Positions 1-11,850 of a stretch of DNA of 64,000 nucleotides are shown here, in pieces; positions within the stretch are counted from its first letter, which is position 1, and each line of letters begins with the position of its first letter. The notes beneath the pieces are model-generated. The model saw only the letters and a list, made by a program, of their open reading frames with translations. It did not search any database and was not told the DNA's origin. Both the position numbers and the translations under genes were made by a program. Where the stretch lies: contig CM045732.1 in the NCBI GenBank assembly GCA_024760905.1, positions 56,230,496 through 56,294,495 of the forward strand. The letters run 5' to 3'. The stretch comes from Plotosus lineatus. Taxonomy: Eukaryota; Chordata; Actinopteri; Siluriformes; Plotosidae.

Positions 1-229
1 ATGACAGAAATTGTGGTTGGGATTCATTCCAACCGGCCAGATAATTTAACCATGGTGTTGTGCAGAAAATCAAATTGCAACAATTCATCCAATCCTTTGG
101 GGTTTCTTCAGGATCAGGTTTGGGCATTAACCCATTAGTACTCCCCATGGTGACACAGGAACGAATGTCCCGAGATAGTATTAGATTAATCAGCGTACGC
201 AATCTCTAGTCCTCTCATGGAAAGACACG

Positions 230-410
230 TGAGGATGTTGAAATCCAGTGGAAACACATACGGGTATACTGGATTCAGTTAATACTACTGTACCGAGGAA
301 ACACACATGGGTACAGCCCCATGGAAACACACTTGGGTACACTGGACTATTGTTCCGTGGAAACACACACGGGTACACCGGATACAGTTAATACTACTAA
401 CCAGGAAGGA
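230..410. repeat. Degenerate minisatellite-like tandem repeat
   Basis: A unit built around GGAAACACAC followed by GGGTACACTGGATTCAG and TTAATACTACT recurs about four times with substitutions and partial deletions. It abuts the left end of the truncated Gypsy fragment. Bases 1-229 before it hold no gene or repeat I recognise. Confidence 0.6.
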
Positions 411-444
411 AAAAAGTTATTAAATTTTTCTGAGATTCCTGGGG

Positions 445-2203
445 TGTGCCATCTTCTAGTGACGATTTGTGCGGGACTATAGACGCCTAGCAGCACCCCC
501 TCACAAAGCTGACATCGCCCAAAGTACCTTTCAAATGGTCCCCTAGTGCGCAGGCAGCACTTGACAGACTGAAGGCGAAATTCATCAGTGCACCGGTACT
601 GATCCATCCGGACCCCTCGCTGCAGTTCGTGGTGGAGGTCGACGGCTCGGACTCAGGGGTGGGAGCGGTCCTCTCCCAGCGCTCCCCAACAGATCAAAAA
701 TTACACCTGTGCGTCTTCTCCCGTCTCGTGTCCCCGGCGGAACGGAACTATGATGTTGGGAACCGTAAGCTGCTGGTGGTGGTCTTGGCGCTCCAAGAAT
801 GGCGGCACTGGCTGGAAGGGGCAACCCACCCCTTCGTGGTATAGACCGACCACAAAAACCTGTCTTACCTCTGTACGGCCAAGAGGTTTAACTCCTGTCA
901 GGCATGATGGTACCTCTACCTGGGGAGATTCAACTTTACTCTGACATACCGCCCCGGCTCCCGGAACACCAAACTCAACGGTCTCTCCAGGCAATTCTCC
1001 CCGGGGGAAGACACCACCATGGAGATCATCCTGCCTGCCTCTTGCGTACTTGGAGCCGCTCGATGGGAGGTTGCACGCCTAGTTCAGGACACCCAGCAAA
1101 GGGAACCAGAGCCCGTCAGGTTCCCCCAAGGTCGGTTATATGTTCCCAAGCCAGCCAGAACCCCAGTGCTCCAGTGGGCTCACTCATCTAAATTGGCCTG
1201 CCACCCCGGAGCCCACCGTACTTTCTTTCTCCTCCAACAATGCTTCTGGTGGTCAACCATAACAGCCGACACCAGGAAGTTCATTGGAGCTTGTGCCACC
1301 TGTGCTCGGAGCAAGTCATCCCATCATGCATCGTCGGGCCTCCTCCAACCCTTACCCATTCGTCGCCCCTGGTCGCACATTGCAGTGGACTTTGTCATGG
1401 GGTCTCCCTACCAAAACTCCCCTCAGCATTGGAAACAGCTGGCCTCCTGGTCCAACACGTGTTCCGCCTCCATGGAATCCCCCCGATCCTCCTTGCGCTG
1501 CGTTCCCAGCCTCCTGGTCCACACACCACCCGTGGATCGAATACTCACAACTCCCTGGTCTGTGCCACCACAGGGATGTCCCCCTTCATGGTGATCAACG
1601 GGTTCCAGCCTCCCCTGTTCCCCAGCCAGGAGGTCGAAGTGGCAGTCCCATCCGTTCAGACGCATTTTCGCAGAGCATGCCGGCTCTGAAAAGAAGCCCA
1701 TGCTGCCCTGGAACGGTCAGGAGCCCGAAATCAGAGGATCGCCGATCGCCACCGGACTTCGGCACCGCCCTACACTGTTGGGCAACGAGTTTGGCTCTCC
1801 TCCAGGGACCTGCCCCTGCAGATCGACTCAAAGAAGTTGGCTCCCAGATACATCGGGCCCTATGTCATTGAACGGATCATAAACCCCAGTGCCGTCCAAC
1901 TCAAGCTCCCAGCCTCACTCAAAGTGCACCCGGTGTTCAAGCCCGTGGTGTAAAGCCCCCCCCCTCGAGACCCCCCCACGGCTGGTTGATGGACATCCGG
2001 CATACACAGTGAATCACATCCTCGACTTGCACAGGTGGGGTCGAGGATTTCAGTACCTGGTGGACTGTGAGGGGTATGGGCCCGAGGAATGTTCCTGGAT
2101 TCTTCATTCCCTAATCCTGGACCCAGACTTGTTGGCAGAGTTCTATCGTCGGTTCCCGGACAAGCCTGGTCAGCGCCCCTTGGGGTGTGGGGGGGTGGGG
2201 TAC
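445..2203 (+). mobile_element. Ty3/Gypsy retrotransposon, truncated 3' half of pol
   Basis: This is the 3' part of a Gypsy polyprotein, collinear with the fuller copy at 9665-11484. In order it shows an RNase H-like start (a [11 protein letters not shown] block near 635), an HHCC-type integrase zinc-binding segment ([18 protein letters not shown] near 1200, followed by CATCARSK near 1290), a piece of integrase core, and a chromodomain-like end ([13 protein letters not shown] near 2065-2100). Gag, protease and most of the reverse transcriptase are absent, and part of the integrase core is deleted compared with the other copy. Stop codons and frameshifts break the frame (for example a stop at 841), so it is non-functional. 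A G-rich polypurine-like tract precedes the LTR at 2204. The break at about 445 is where similarity to the other copy begins. Confidence 0.85.
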
Positions 2204-2637
2204 TGTTCTGGTCTGTGCTAGTTGGCGGCTTTTAAATCTCTCTCTCTCCCTATGCACTGGAGGCGTTGGCAAGGGGCGTGGCTGACAAACACAGGTGAAA
2301 TCCAGAGAGCGCAACTGATTCCATTCACCCATCAACAGCTATAAAGATGAGTGGCGCGCTCCCCTCCAGCTTCAGAAAATTGTTTCCTCCATGCGATTCT
2401 GTCTCCCATGTAATCTCTCTGGCTCCTGGTTCCCAGCTCCATGCGCGACCAGTTCCCGTGATAATATTCTCCTAGTGATTTTGGTTTTGTGTTTTCCCCC
2501 TCACCACTACGGTGATCACGATTTCCTGCACTCCAGTGCTTTTCCTGTGCTCAATAATAAAAAAAAACAAAGTCATTGTATCAACGTACTTGGTCTCCTG
2601 CATCTTTGGGTCCGACTGAAATGCTCCCGGCATCACA
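2204..2637 (+). mobile_element. 3' LTR of the truncated Gypsy copy
   Basis: It starts TGTTCTGG and ends GGCATCACA, giving TG...CA termini. It is similar over most of its length to the LTRs at 6980-7391 and 11485-11850, sharing TAGTTGGCGGCTTTTAA, a TATAAAGATGAG stretch, and CAATAATAAAA before TCATTGTATCA. The polyadenylation-like AATAAAA lies at about 2550. No 5' LTR exists for this copy in the window. Confidence 0.85.
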
Positions 2638-4493
2638 CCTCCAGCTGTTTTTTTTTTTTTTAGCAGCACTTTACTTTTGAAACCTATTTTGAAATTAGGG
2701 TTGTACCAAAAACAGAACATTTGTGTACAGTAGGTTACTTTGCAATTACTCATTAGCTTGTAAGAAATCCATGAACATAATTTTATTAGCCAACACAATG
2801 CAAATTTGCCACTTCACAAACCTGAAACTGGACTCTGACAAACCAAACAGCAAGACCTTTCTCATTCTTTCCTGCACCTTGACATGTGTGGAACAGCTCG
2901 CTCATTAAGTGGGTACTAGATAATTAAATGCCAAGGTAGCTTGTTTTCTTTTCAACCAGAACCTTCATACTGAGGAAAATAAATGCTTACCTTTTCTTTC
3001 ATGTAATTTTGGGGGCAAGTGAGGTGATGTGTCCTCTGGACACTCAGAATGTGACTCTGATAATGAACTGGACTCAGGCTTGTCAGTCTTCTCATGAGCA
3101 AAATATCTGCTGCCATGATTTCCCCTTTTCTATGCTGCAGTTTCCTCAAAAGCAAATAAACACAAACTTAAACACATCCCTGAAACACCGACTCCACACG
3201 AACCCAAAAACCGACTCCGCACGAACCCAAACACCGACTCCGCACGAACCCAAACACCGTCTCCGCACGAGCCCAAACGCCGACACCGCACGAACCCAAA
3301 CACCGACTCCACACGAACCCAAACACAGACTCCACACGAACCCAAACACACACTTCACACAAACCCAACACACAGAGTGCAAAATCCAGAGTTGCTCCAC
3401 TGTGTCACGACATTAATACCAGTTCCTGCTGAGTTTTAGGGGATGATTAGTTTCTTGTATTGGTGCTCATAACAAAATAAAACATTTCCATTACTTACCA
3501 CAAAATCAGACACGTTTCTGTTCCTATAAATTTAGCTCTCTACAACAGTCACACATGCATGAGACCAGCCCTCAGCACCCTCGGTGACATAGTTAGAAAT
3601 TCTGACTGACAATCCAGTGCAACTAAACAAAGTAACTCTAAACTCTGCCATTCAAGAGGACACGAACCTGTCTTTAGTACCAGCAGTCGTTGGGGCTCAT
3701 TTGACCTTGTAGTATACACTCAGTTAATATTTACATATGGGAAGTAATGTCACTGCCACCTAGTGGTGGATAATAAACCGCCTTCATTTGGGGTTGAAAA
3801 ATATGGAGCACACGCAGAAAGGTTTAATAAAAGTCCTCAGTGGAATCTGTTCTTGTTTCATATTGAATTATTTATCACAAGCTGAGATAGATAAAACATC
3901 ACCGAATGCTGATATCTGGTGATCTGAGTATCTTTTTATTTTATTTTATTTTTTTTTAAATAAGTGCAACTAATGAAACGCTGTAGACAAACATTTGTTA
4001 CCCAGTTTTTTAAGTAATCAGGAAATTAGAACTGAACTTGACTGATCATCTCAGTGTGAAATTTGGAAGCTGGAATCACTTTAAACTAGAGGGTGGTTAT
4101 ATTTATATAATGTTTCTTAAAATAAGTTGTTTCCAATATTGTATTTATAATTCAGAAAGTGTTCCCATACCAGCATTAAGCTGTGTTTTGAACAGCTTGT
4201 AGCTGAGAAGATCAAACTGGATTGTTCTCCAGGGATGCATGATTTGCTATTAATGCAAATAAAGTCTTTGTTTAAATGCACCAATTTGTATTTTTATTTT
4301 AAAAAGAAGCAGTTGGTGCCAATTGATATATCATGACATTTTGTAATCGGTTTCATTTCCTAATGCCGAAAAGCTCAGTTCAGTCTGACCGGTTACCAAA
4401 ACACAACAAAAACTGCTCAGAATTGATCATTTACCAGCTGCATGCTGATAGATAGAAACTGTTTCTGAATTAATAATGCAATATTACAGAACT

Positions 4494-4525
<32 letters not shown>

Positions 4526-5180
4526 GAAAAATTACACAGCAATAAGGCTATAAAAAAATCCCCTCAAACATTTGTTGATCAGTTCAGACAAGTAATTAGG
4601 AAGTTAAGAAATAACCTTCTTTACCTGCTTCACAGTTCAGGAGGATTTAACATAAAAATAAAAAGAGAATATAATATCAATTTAAATGTACAAGAAGATG
4701 CAATAAAACATATAATCCCTTATTGATGTTACTACATGAATATTTCAAATTGTGTATATTATCTTTATTTTAATCTGTAATAAATTATTCTTGCACACCT
4801 TCCAGCTCTCAGTTCGATTTCTACTGGATGTAAACACAACTGCTGTTAATCTTTCCTCCCATTGTCTATGCTCAAAATAATCTGTAGGTGTTTTATTATA
4901 TTGCATCTGTACCCCTTTCAATTTTAATGTGAAACAATGACAAAAGGTTTAGTATTTAAACTTTACAAATTTGGGAGAAAAGTAAAACCTGTAATTACAT
5001 TCCTCAGTCCACAGTTTAAAGTTCTTAGTCACTGTTTTATTTTAAAATTTAATGCAGTAGTAGTAAAAAAAAAATAGAAAAAAAGTAAAAACAAACAAAA
5101 ACCCTTTGCATCACTGTTCAATTCCACACAGTGCACTTCAGTATTGGAATCTTGATTATTCATAGAACTCGTCATCACAG
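2638..5180. other. Intergenic sequence, no gene recognised
   Basis: AT-rich sequence downstream of the tatdn3 relic. Apart from the minisatellite at 3186-3370 and a short ATC repeat at 4494-4526, I see no exon-like translated similarity or known mobile element. Confidence 0.5.
3186..3370. repeat. 23-bp minisatellite, about eight copies
   Basis: The unit has the form CACGAACCCAAACACCGACTC plus CG. Starts of CACG lie at 3197, 3220 and 3243, so the period is 23 bp. Units at the right end are more diverged. Open frames across it on both strands are a by-product of the repeat. Confidence 0.9.
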
Positions 5181-5398
5181 TCAGAAGTGACTGATAAGTG
5201 TCTTCAACTTGGGGAAAAGACGAAGCGCATTGAGTGTGGTGACTTCAGTCAGCTTTTCCACAGGAATACCTTTGACTTTGGCGATATAGTCTGCACTAAC
5301 GGTGATATTTTTGGTTCATTCCTCACCTAAATGTAATACGAGATTACTCAGGAAATTTGCCAAAAATGCAAGTAAAGGAAACAATATAAACCAAACTA

Positions 5399-6196
5399 CA
5401 GACACTCCACAACTTACATTTTAGTTAGGTTCTGGACGGCCGAACGTAAGGTGAAAAAAAAAAATGTAAGTTGTTACTATATGTTCCAGTGATGTATGAT
5501 GTTCATACTGTACTATACATCCATAAATACCATTAGCATAATCTCATAAAACACCCCTGAATCAATTATTATAAACATAACATTGTAAAATAATATCAAA
5601 TAATATCAACATTAATTTCAAATAAATTAAATTCAAGCAATAGATACATTTTAATAAAATTCACTCATCAAATATCAAATACAGTATCAAATCACCTTTA
5701 ACAAGCTCTATGATGCGATCTTTCTGCTTGTAAATGGTTCCGATGGTCAACTGAGCCATTTGTAAGAAACTTGCAACATTCACATGGTTTTCACCAGCAT
5801 CAATTTTCTTGATAATAGCCATCTTCTTTTCTAACGAGATGGCTTGCTGCTTTTTCTGATTACCACTATCACTAGTAGGCTTATGCTTCTGACCAACCAT
5901 ATTTGCTTAGGATTACAAAAGTGTAAACACAAAGATCACAGAGACGACGTCTTAACACAAGGGTAAAACGCAGTGAACTGGGAAGAAGGAGGGGCACAGT
6001 CAGTCTGTCGTTTATAAACAATGGACGCAACATCATGTGGAAGTAGCGTATTACGTCAGCGTACTACGTAGGTATGTCTCGTACTACAGGGAGCATGCTA
6101 AACTCAAAATTTGACATAATTTTTACATTTTTATTAAAAAAAAAGGTAAAATAAAAAAATGTGTAAAACGAATGAACATAAGTCGGGGAGCATCTG
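5399..6196 (-). mobile_element. Internally deleted Tigger/pogo DNA transposon
   Basis: It is bounded by TA dinucleotides (5397-5398 and 6197-6198), as expected for TA target duplication. The ends are inverted: CAGACACTCCACAACTTA on the left against CAGATGCTCCCCGACTTA read inward from 6196, 14 of 18 matching. It contains the remnant of a transposase N-terminus on the minus strand. It lies in the intron between the last two exons of the tatdn3 relic. Confidence 0.8.
5661..5900 (-). pseudogene. Tigger transposase N-terminal helix-turn-helix remnant
   Basis: A 79-aa open frame reads a CENP-B/pogo-type DNA-binding N-terminus: QAISLEKKMAIIKKIDAGE, then SFLQMAQLTIGTIYKQKDRI, the normal helix-turn-helix layout. 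The second DNA-binding half, the DDE catalytic core and the C-terminus are missing, since the whole element is only 798 bp. It cannot encode an active transposase. Confidence 0.75.
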
Positions 6197-6979
6197 TATC
6201 CATAAGACAAACATGATAAATTTACAGAGCCAGTAATGTGAAATAAATAAGCAACTACAGTACCTGCTTTTCAGGACCAAGGGCTGGTGAATCAGTCTCC
6301 AGACATATATTCTCTAGGGGCAACTGTTTCACAAGTTTCTGCTTCTTAGCAGAAAAGGAAAAACATGACTTCCAAGATGGCATGCTATAACATCTATAAT
6401 AGTCTGAAACACATGCATGAATTTTTAAATACATACTACATTGTTTGGAATGGCTCAGAAAACTTCTGCACCAAGATGCTTACCTGTTCACTTCTTACAA
6501 TTGATGGTGGTGTAGAAAAGAAATAACCCACACATACACCCTCCATTGCAACTGAGGGTTTTCCATCAAACGCATGAAGAAGAGCATTCTCTACACCTTT
6601 CAGAAAAGAAGAAGTCATTCAAGATCATAAAAAATAAAAATAAAACAGGAAGCTAAAATAAAAACACATTACCGAACTCCTTTAAAAGGTGGATGGTTGG
6701 TCTTCCAGCTGATCTTGAATGGACATGTCTAATAGAAAGGTGACTTGTTTTGATTTTTTTTTATTCAGTGGTTTCTCAAGTAAAAAGACATTAAACTACT
6801 CTGGCACATTGTTTTGCATTAAATTCTGTGACTTATTCACCTCAAATTGAAATTCATCTCAGACTTACAGAGGTAGATTTAGCCGCTTTGCAATCTCTAC
6901 TTGACGCGTGAGCACTTGTCTCTGTAATTCTTTTCCTTCTTCAGTATTGACTATACGATGTGTAAAATCAAGGCCAACC

Positions 6980-7391
6980 TGTTATGGTCTGTTCTAGTTG
7001 GCGGCTTTTAACTCTCTTTCTCTCCCTATCCACTGCAGGCGCTGGTAAGGGGCATGGCTGTCATATGCAGGCAGAATCCAGAGACTGCTCCTGATTCCAC
7101 TCAGCCATCAATGAGCTTTAACGAGCTCCCCTCCAGCATCAGAAGATTGTTCGCTCCATGCGATTCCGTCTCCCCCATAATCTCTCTGGCTCCTGGTTCT
7201 CAGCTCCATGCTCGACCAGTTCCCGCGTTGATATTCTCCTCGTGATTTTGGTTTTGTGTTTTCCCCTCACCGCTATGGTGATCACAATGTCCCGTATTCC
7301 AGTGCTTCCCCTGTGCTCAATAAAAGTCATTGTATCATCATCCTTGGTCTCCTGCATCTTTGGGTCCGACTGAAATGTTCCCGGCATCACA
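6980..7391 (+). mobile_element. 5' LTR of the Gypsy element
   Basis: It begins TGTTATGG and ends GGCATCACA. The AATAAAA signal lies near 7320. It is flanked on the left by the CAACC target duplication, whose last base forms part of the tatdn3 splice acceptor on the minus strand. Confidence 0.9.
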
Positions 7392-8340
7392 GAATCTTCT
7401 GACCGGAAACACAGACCCAGCGGAGACCGCTCAACTGCAGCAGGTATTATCCCACCAGGGAATCCTGTTGGGACAACACGACTCCATCCTGCACCAAATT
7501 GTCGACAGCCTCCAAAGAATAACCACCAGCATGGTGCAGGTCAGCGGAAGGATGGACGCCATCGCCATCCAACTCACTGCCGCGACCCCGCCCACTCACC
7601 CTTCACTCTCCACATCGGCGGTAACGCCATCCCTACTCCCCATACGCCAAGAGCCGCTCATCCCCACACTAGCCAAGTATTCAGGCATGATCGGCTCATG
7701 TGCACAGTTCTTCCACCAGTGTTCGCTAGTCTTCAGCCAGTAGCCGCTCACATACACTACTGACAAAGCCAAGACCATGTTTGTGATGAGTCTACTCACT
7801 GATCAAGCCTTGTCCTGGGCGCTGGTGGTCACCACCCATACCCTGGAGTTATGCTCACACTTCGATCGGTTCGTGCTGGAGATGAAGTGAATTTTCGATC
7901 ATCCGGTGCAAGAGGAGGAGGCGAGCAATCACTGTCTGAATATGCGATCAGATCCTCATCGTAGAAAGCGGCTGGAACAACCCAGCGCTCCAGGGGGCCT
8001 TCCTGCAGGGGCTGAACAAGAGACTAAAGGACGAGCTCACAGCACGAGATGAGACAACAACACTAGAAGATCTGATCTCCCTGACTACGAGGCAGCACAA
8101 CCAGCTAAGAGAGAGAGAGAGAGACAGATCCCGGGAAGAGCAGATTAACCTCGTCTACCCATCCCCGAGCGCCTCCATGAGACCCAATGTTGCCTCACGT
8201 CGAATCTCATCGCAATTCCCTCGGATGGGGGCTCGTTCCAGGCTGACGGCAGAGGAAAGGCGTCGGCGGCTGATCAACGGTCCCTGCATTTACTGCTCGG
8301 AAAAGTAGCATTACCTCACCCAGTGCCCAGTGTGGCAGGG
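7392..8340 (+). pseudogene. Gypsy gag remnant
   Basis: The frame from about 7330 to 7743 reads a gag-like N-terminus with QLQQVLSHQGILLGQHDSIL and a later SGMIGSCAQFFHQCSLVFSQ segment, then hits a TAG at 7741. Similarity continues in the same region with LLTDQALSWALV near 7790 and a knuckle-like CIYCSEK-HYLTQC near 8285-8325, interrupted by a stop at the dash. Gag forms the particle that packages element RNA. The multiple stops show it is inactive. Confidence 0.75.
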
Positions 8341-11300
8341 TAAGACAGCTAGGAGAGGAGCAGTGACGAGAGAACCCTACAAGACGCCCGGGAAGCGCCT
8401 GCAGGTTCAAGATATGCTGCACTCCGCACAAAATACCCACTCAGTCGACGTATTCATCGACTCAGGCGTCGACACTAATTTCATTTATTTGGGGATGGTT
8501 GAGCTTCACGACCTACCCGTATACAAACTTGAAACCTCCAAGGAGGTAGTAGCCATTGACGGCCAACTCAGAGCTCATGTCACTCACAAAACGAAGCCTG
8601 TCAAGCTAAGTCTGTCAGGTAATCACCATGAGTGTTTGGAAGCTGTATGTCCTCTCTGCCCCTCTCTCTCCCCTGGTGCTGGGGTGGCCGTGGCTGCAGA
8701 CTCACAACCCCCACAGTGACTGGTGCACATTCACCATATGCAGCTGGAATGACTACTGCCTCCAGCACTGCCTTTTGGCAGCCATACCCCCCCCCCCCTC
8801 AGTTTCACAACCCCCTGTCGAACTGGGAGATATGGACTTGTCTGGTGTCCCGAGGGAATACCACGATCTGAAAAAGGAGTTCAGTAAAGAACGGGCCCGT
8901 TCGCTACCACCTCATCAACCGTACGACTGCACCATTGAGTTACTCCCAGGTTTCTCAGCTCCACAGCGACTCTATAACCTCTCGAAGCCGGAGAAGGAAG
9001 CCATGGAAAATTATATAAATGAGTCGCTGACTACAGGTCTCCTCCGACCCTCATTGTCCCCGGTAGACGCCGGGTTTTCCTTTGTAGAGAAAAAGGACAA
9101 AAGCCTGAGACCCTGCATTGATTACACAGGCCTGAACAGCATCACCGTGAAGAATAAGTACCCCCTCCCTCTCATAGACTCGGCCTTCACACTGCTCCAC
9201 AATGCAACTGTTTTTTCTAAGCTGGACCTGAGAAACGCCTACCACTTAGTCCGGATTCAGGAGGGGGACGAGTGGAAGACGGCTTTTAACACGCCTCTGG
9301 GTCACTTCGAGTATCTGGTCATGCTGTTCTTTCTAACCAATAACCCAGCAGTTTTCCTCTCCCTGGTCAATGACGTGCTCAGAGACATGTTGAACGGCTT
9401 CGTGTTCGTTTACCTGGATGACATCCTGATCTTCTCTAAGGACCACGACGAGCATCTCCTTTACGTGAGAAAAGTTTTAATGAGGCTCGTAGAGAATCAA
9501 TTATTTGTCAAAGCTGAGAAGTGCGAGTTTCATGTCTCCTCAGTTTCATTCCTAGGGTACATTATGGAGAAGGGGTGAATAAGACCCGATCCGGCGACGG
9601 TGAAGGCAGTGGCGGAGTGGCCAGCTTCGGGGACGTGGAAACGGCTGCAGAGGTTCCTAGGGTTTGCCAACTTCTATAGACGGTTCGTGCGAGACTATTG
9701 CTGCTGAGCAGCCCCCCTCACACAGCTGACGTTGCCCAAAGCACCTTTCAAGTGGTCCCCTAATGCGCAGGCCTCGTTTGACAGACTGAAGGCGAAATTC
9801 ATCAATGCACCAGTACTGATCCAGCCGGACCCCTCACAGCAGTTCCTGGTGGAGGTGGATGCCTCGGACTCAGGGGTGGGGGTGTTCCTCTCCCAGCGCT
9901 TCCCAACAGATCAAAAATTTCACCCGTGCGCCTTCTCCTGTTGCTTGTCCTCGGCGGAACTGAACTATGATGTTGAGAACCGTGAGCTGCTGGCGGTGGT
10001 CTTGGCGCTCCAAGAATGGTGGCACTGGCTGAAAGGGGCAACTCACCCCTTCGTGGTCTGGACTAACCACAAGAACCTGTCTTACCTCCATGAGGCCAAG
10101 AGGCTGAACTCCCATCAGGAATGATGATCCCTCTAAATGGGGAGATTCAACTTTACTCTGATGTACCGCCCCGGCTCCCGGAACAGTAAACCTGATGCAC
10201 TCTCCAGGCAATTCTCCCTGGGGGAAGACACCACCATGGAGACCATCCTGCGCGCCTCTTGCGTACTTGGAGCCGCTCAATGGAAGGTTGAACGCCTAGT
10301 TCAGGACGCCCAGCAAGGGGAACTAGAGCGTGTTGGGTGCCCCCAAGGTCGGTTATATGTTCCCCTGCCAGCCAGAACCCCAGTGCTCCAGTGGGCTCAC
10401 TCATCTAAATTGGCCTGCCACCCCGGAGCCCACCATACTCTCTTTCTCCTCCAACAATGCTTCTGGTGGTCAACCATAACAGCCGGCACCAGGGAGTTTG
10501 TTAGAGCCTGTGCCACCTGTGCTTGGAGCAAGTCATCCCATCCTGCACCCTCGGACCTCCTCCAACCCTTACCCATTCATTGCCCCTGGTCGCACATTAC
10601 AGTGGACTTTGTCACGGAGTTACTTCCGTCTGAGGGCAACACGGTCATTCTGACGGTAGAAAACCTTTCTCTAAGGCGGTCCACTTTGTTGCCCTACCCA
10701 AACTCCCCTCATTGGAAACAGCTGGCCTCCTGGTCCAACACGTGTTCTGCCTGCATGGAATCCCCCAGGACGTCATTTTGGACCGGGGCCCCCAGTTTGC
10801 ATTGAGAGTTTGCAAGGCGTTCTGCAACACCCTGGGAGTCTGCTGCAGTCTGACTTCCGGCTACCACCCTCAATCTAACTGGCAGGCGGAGTGGACCAAG
10901 CAGAGCCTTGGATCCTCCCTGCGCTGCGTTGCCTCTCGCCTCCCAGTCTCCTAGTCTACACACCTCCCGTGGATCGACTACTCACACAATTCTCTGGTCT
11001 GTGCTGCCACAGGGATGTCCCCCTTCATGGTGATCAACAGGTTCCAGCCTCCCCTGTTCTCCAGCCAGGAGGTCGAAGTGGCAGTCCCATCTGTCCAGGC
11101 GCATTTGGAAAGGTCAGCAGCCCAAAATGAGAGGATTGCCGATTGCTACCAGAAATTGGCTCCCAGATACATCGGGTCCTATGTCATCGAACGGACCATA
11201 AACCCCAGTGCTGTCCAACTTAAACTCTCAGCCTCACTCAAAGTGCACCCGGTGTTCCACGTATCCCTGGTCAAGCCTGTGGTGGAAAGTCCCCTCCACC

Positions 11301-11484
11301 CCCCACTGACCTCACACCACCTCCCCGGCTGGTTGATGGACATCCAGTGTACACGGTAAATCGCATCCACGACGTGTGCAGGAGGGGTTGAGGGTTCCAG
11401 TACCTGGTGGACTGGGAGGGGTATGGGCCCGAGGAAACTTCCTGGATTCTTTGTTCCCTAATCCTGGACCCTTAGAGGGGGCAC
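8341..11484 (+). pseudogene. Gypsy pol remnant (protease, RT, RNase H, integrase, chromodomain)
   Basis: Protease shows a DSG-type active site (VFIDSGVDTNFI near 8447). The reverse transcriptase is the best-preserved part, open from 8628 to 9578, with [20 protein letters not shown] and the catalytic YLDD ([20 protein letters not shown] near 9400). RNase H follows with [11 protein letters not shown] near 9850 (open 9732-10124). Integrase shows the zinc-binding [18 protein letters not shown] and CATCAWSK, then [15 protein letters not shown] near 10867. The C-terminal part ends in a chromodomain-like VDWEGYGPEETSWI near 11408-11450. Stops at 9576 and 10122, a stop before the chromodomain, and frame changes in the integrase break the reading frame. 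Confidence 0.9.
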
Positions 11485-11850
11485 TCTTATGGTCTGTGCT
11501 AGTTGGCGGCTTTTAACTCTCTCTCTCTCTCTCTCTCTCCCTAGGCACTGCAGGTGCTGGTGAGGGGCGTGGCTGTCACACGCAGGCAGAATCCAAAGAG
11601 TGCACCTGATTCCGCTCAGCCACTCCGTCTCCCCCATAATCTCTCTGGCTTCTGGTTCTCAGCTCCATGCTCAACCAGTTCCCGTGTTGCTATTCTCCTA
11701 GTGATTTTGGTTTTGTGTTTTCCCCTCACCGCTACGGTGATCACGATTTCCCGCACTCCAGTGCTTCCCCTGTGCTCAATAAAAGTCATTGTATCATCGT
11801 ACTTGGTATCCTGCATCTTCGGGTCCAACTAAAATGCTCCCAGCATCACA
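11485..11850 (+). mobile_element. 3' LTR of the Gypsy element
   Basis: It is preceded by a purine-rich AGAGGGGGCA tract (about 11474-11483), the expected plus-strand primer. It starts TCTTATGG, so the first TG is mutated to TC, and ends AGCATCACA. The CAACC duplication follows at 11851-11855. Confidence 0.88.

Larger units (their letters stand above)
6980..11850 (+). mobile_element. Nearly full-length Ty3/Gypsy chromodomain retrotransposon
   Basis: The element has two LTRs (6980-7391 and 11485-11850), TG...CA outer ends, and a 5-bp target duplication CAACC at 6975-6979 and 11851-11855. Internal order is gag, CCHC-type knuckle, protease, reverse transcriptase, RNase H, integrase, chromodomain-like end: the Gypsy order, with the chromodomain typical of chromoviruses. 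Gag and pol carry several stops and frameshifts, so the copy is dead. The LTRs differ by scattered substitutions and by a ~58-bp block present in the 5' LTR (about 7105-7165) but absent from the 3' LTR. It interrupts the tatdn3 relic exactly at a splice acceptor and lies antisense to it. Confidence 0.92.

Noticed and set aside
3186..3370. CRISPR-like array
   Set aside because: Units are contiguous tandem repeats without unique spacers, in an animal genome.
3009..3416. 135-codon frame rich in Pro/His/Thr and antisense Val/Gly frames
   Set aside because: They follow the 23-bp minisatellite and have no similarity outside it.
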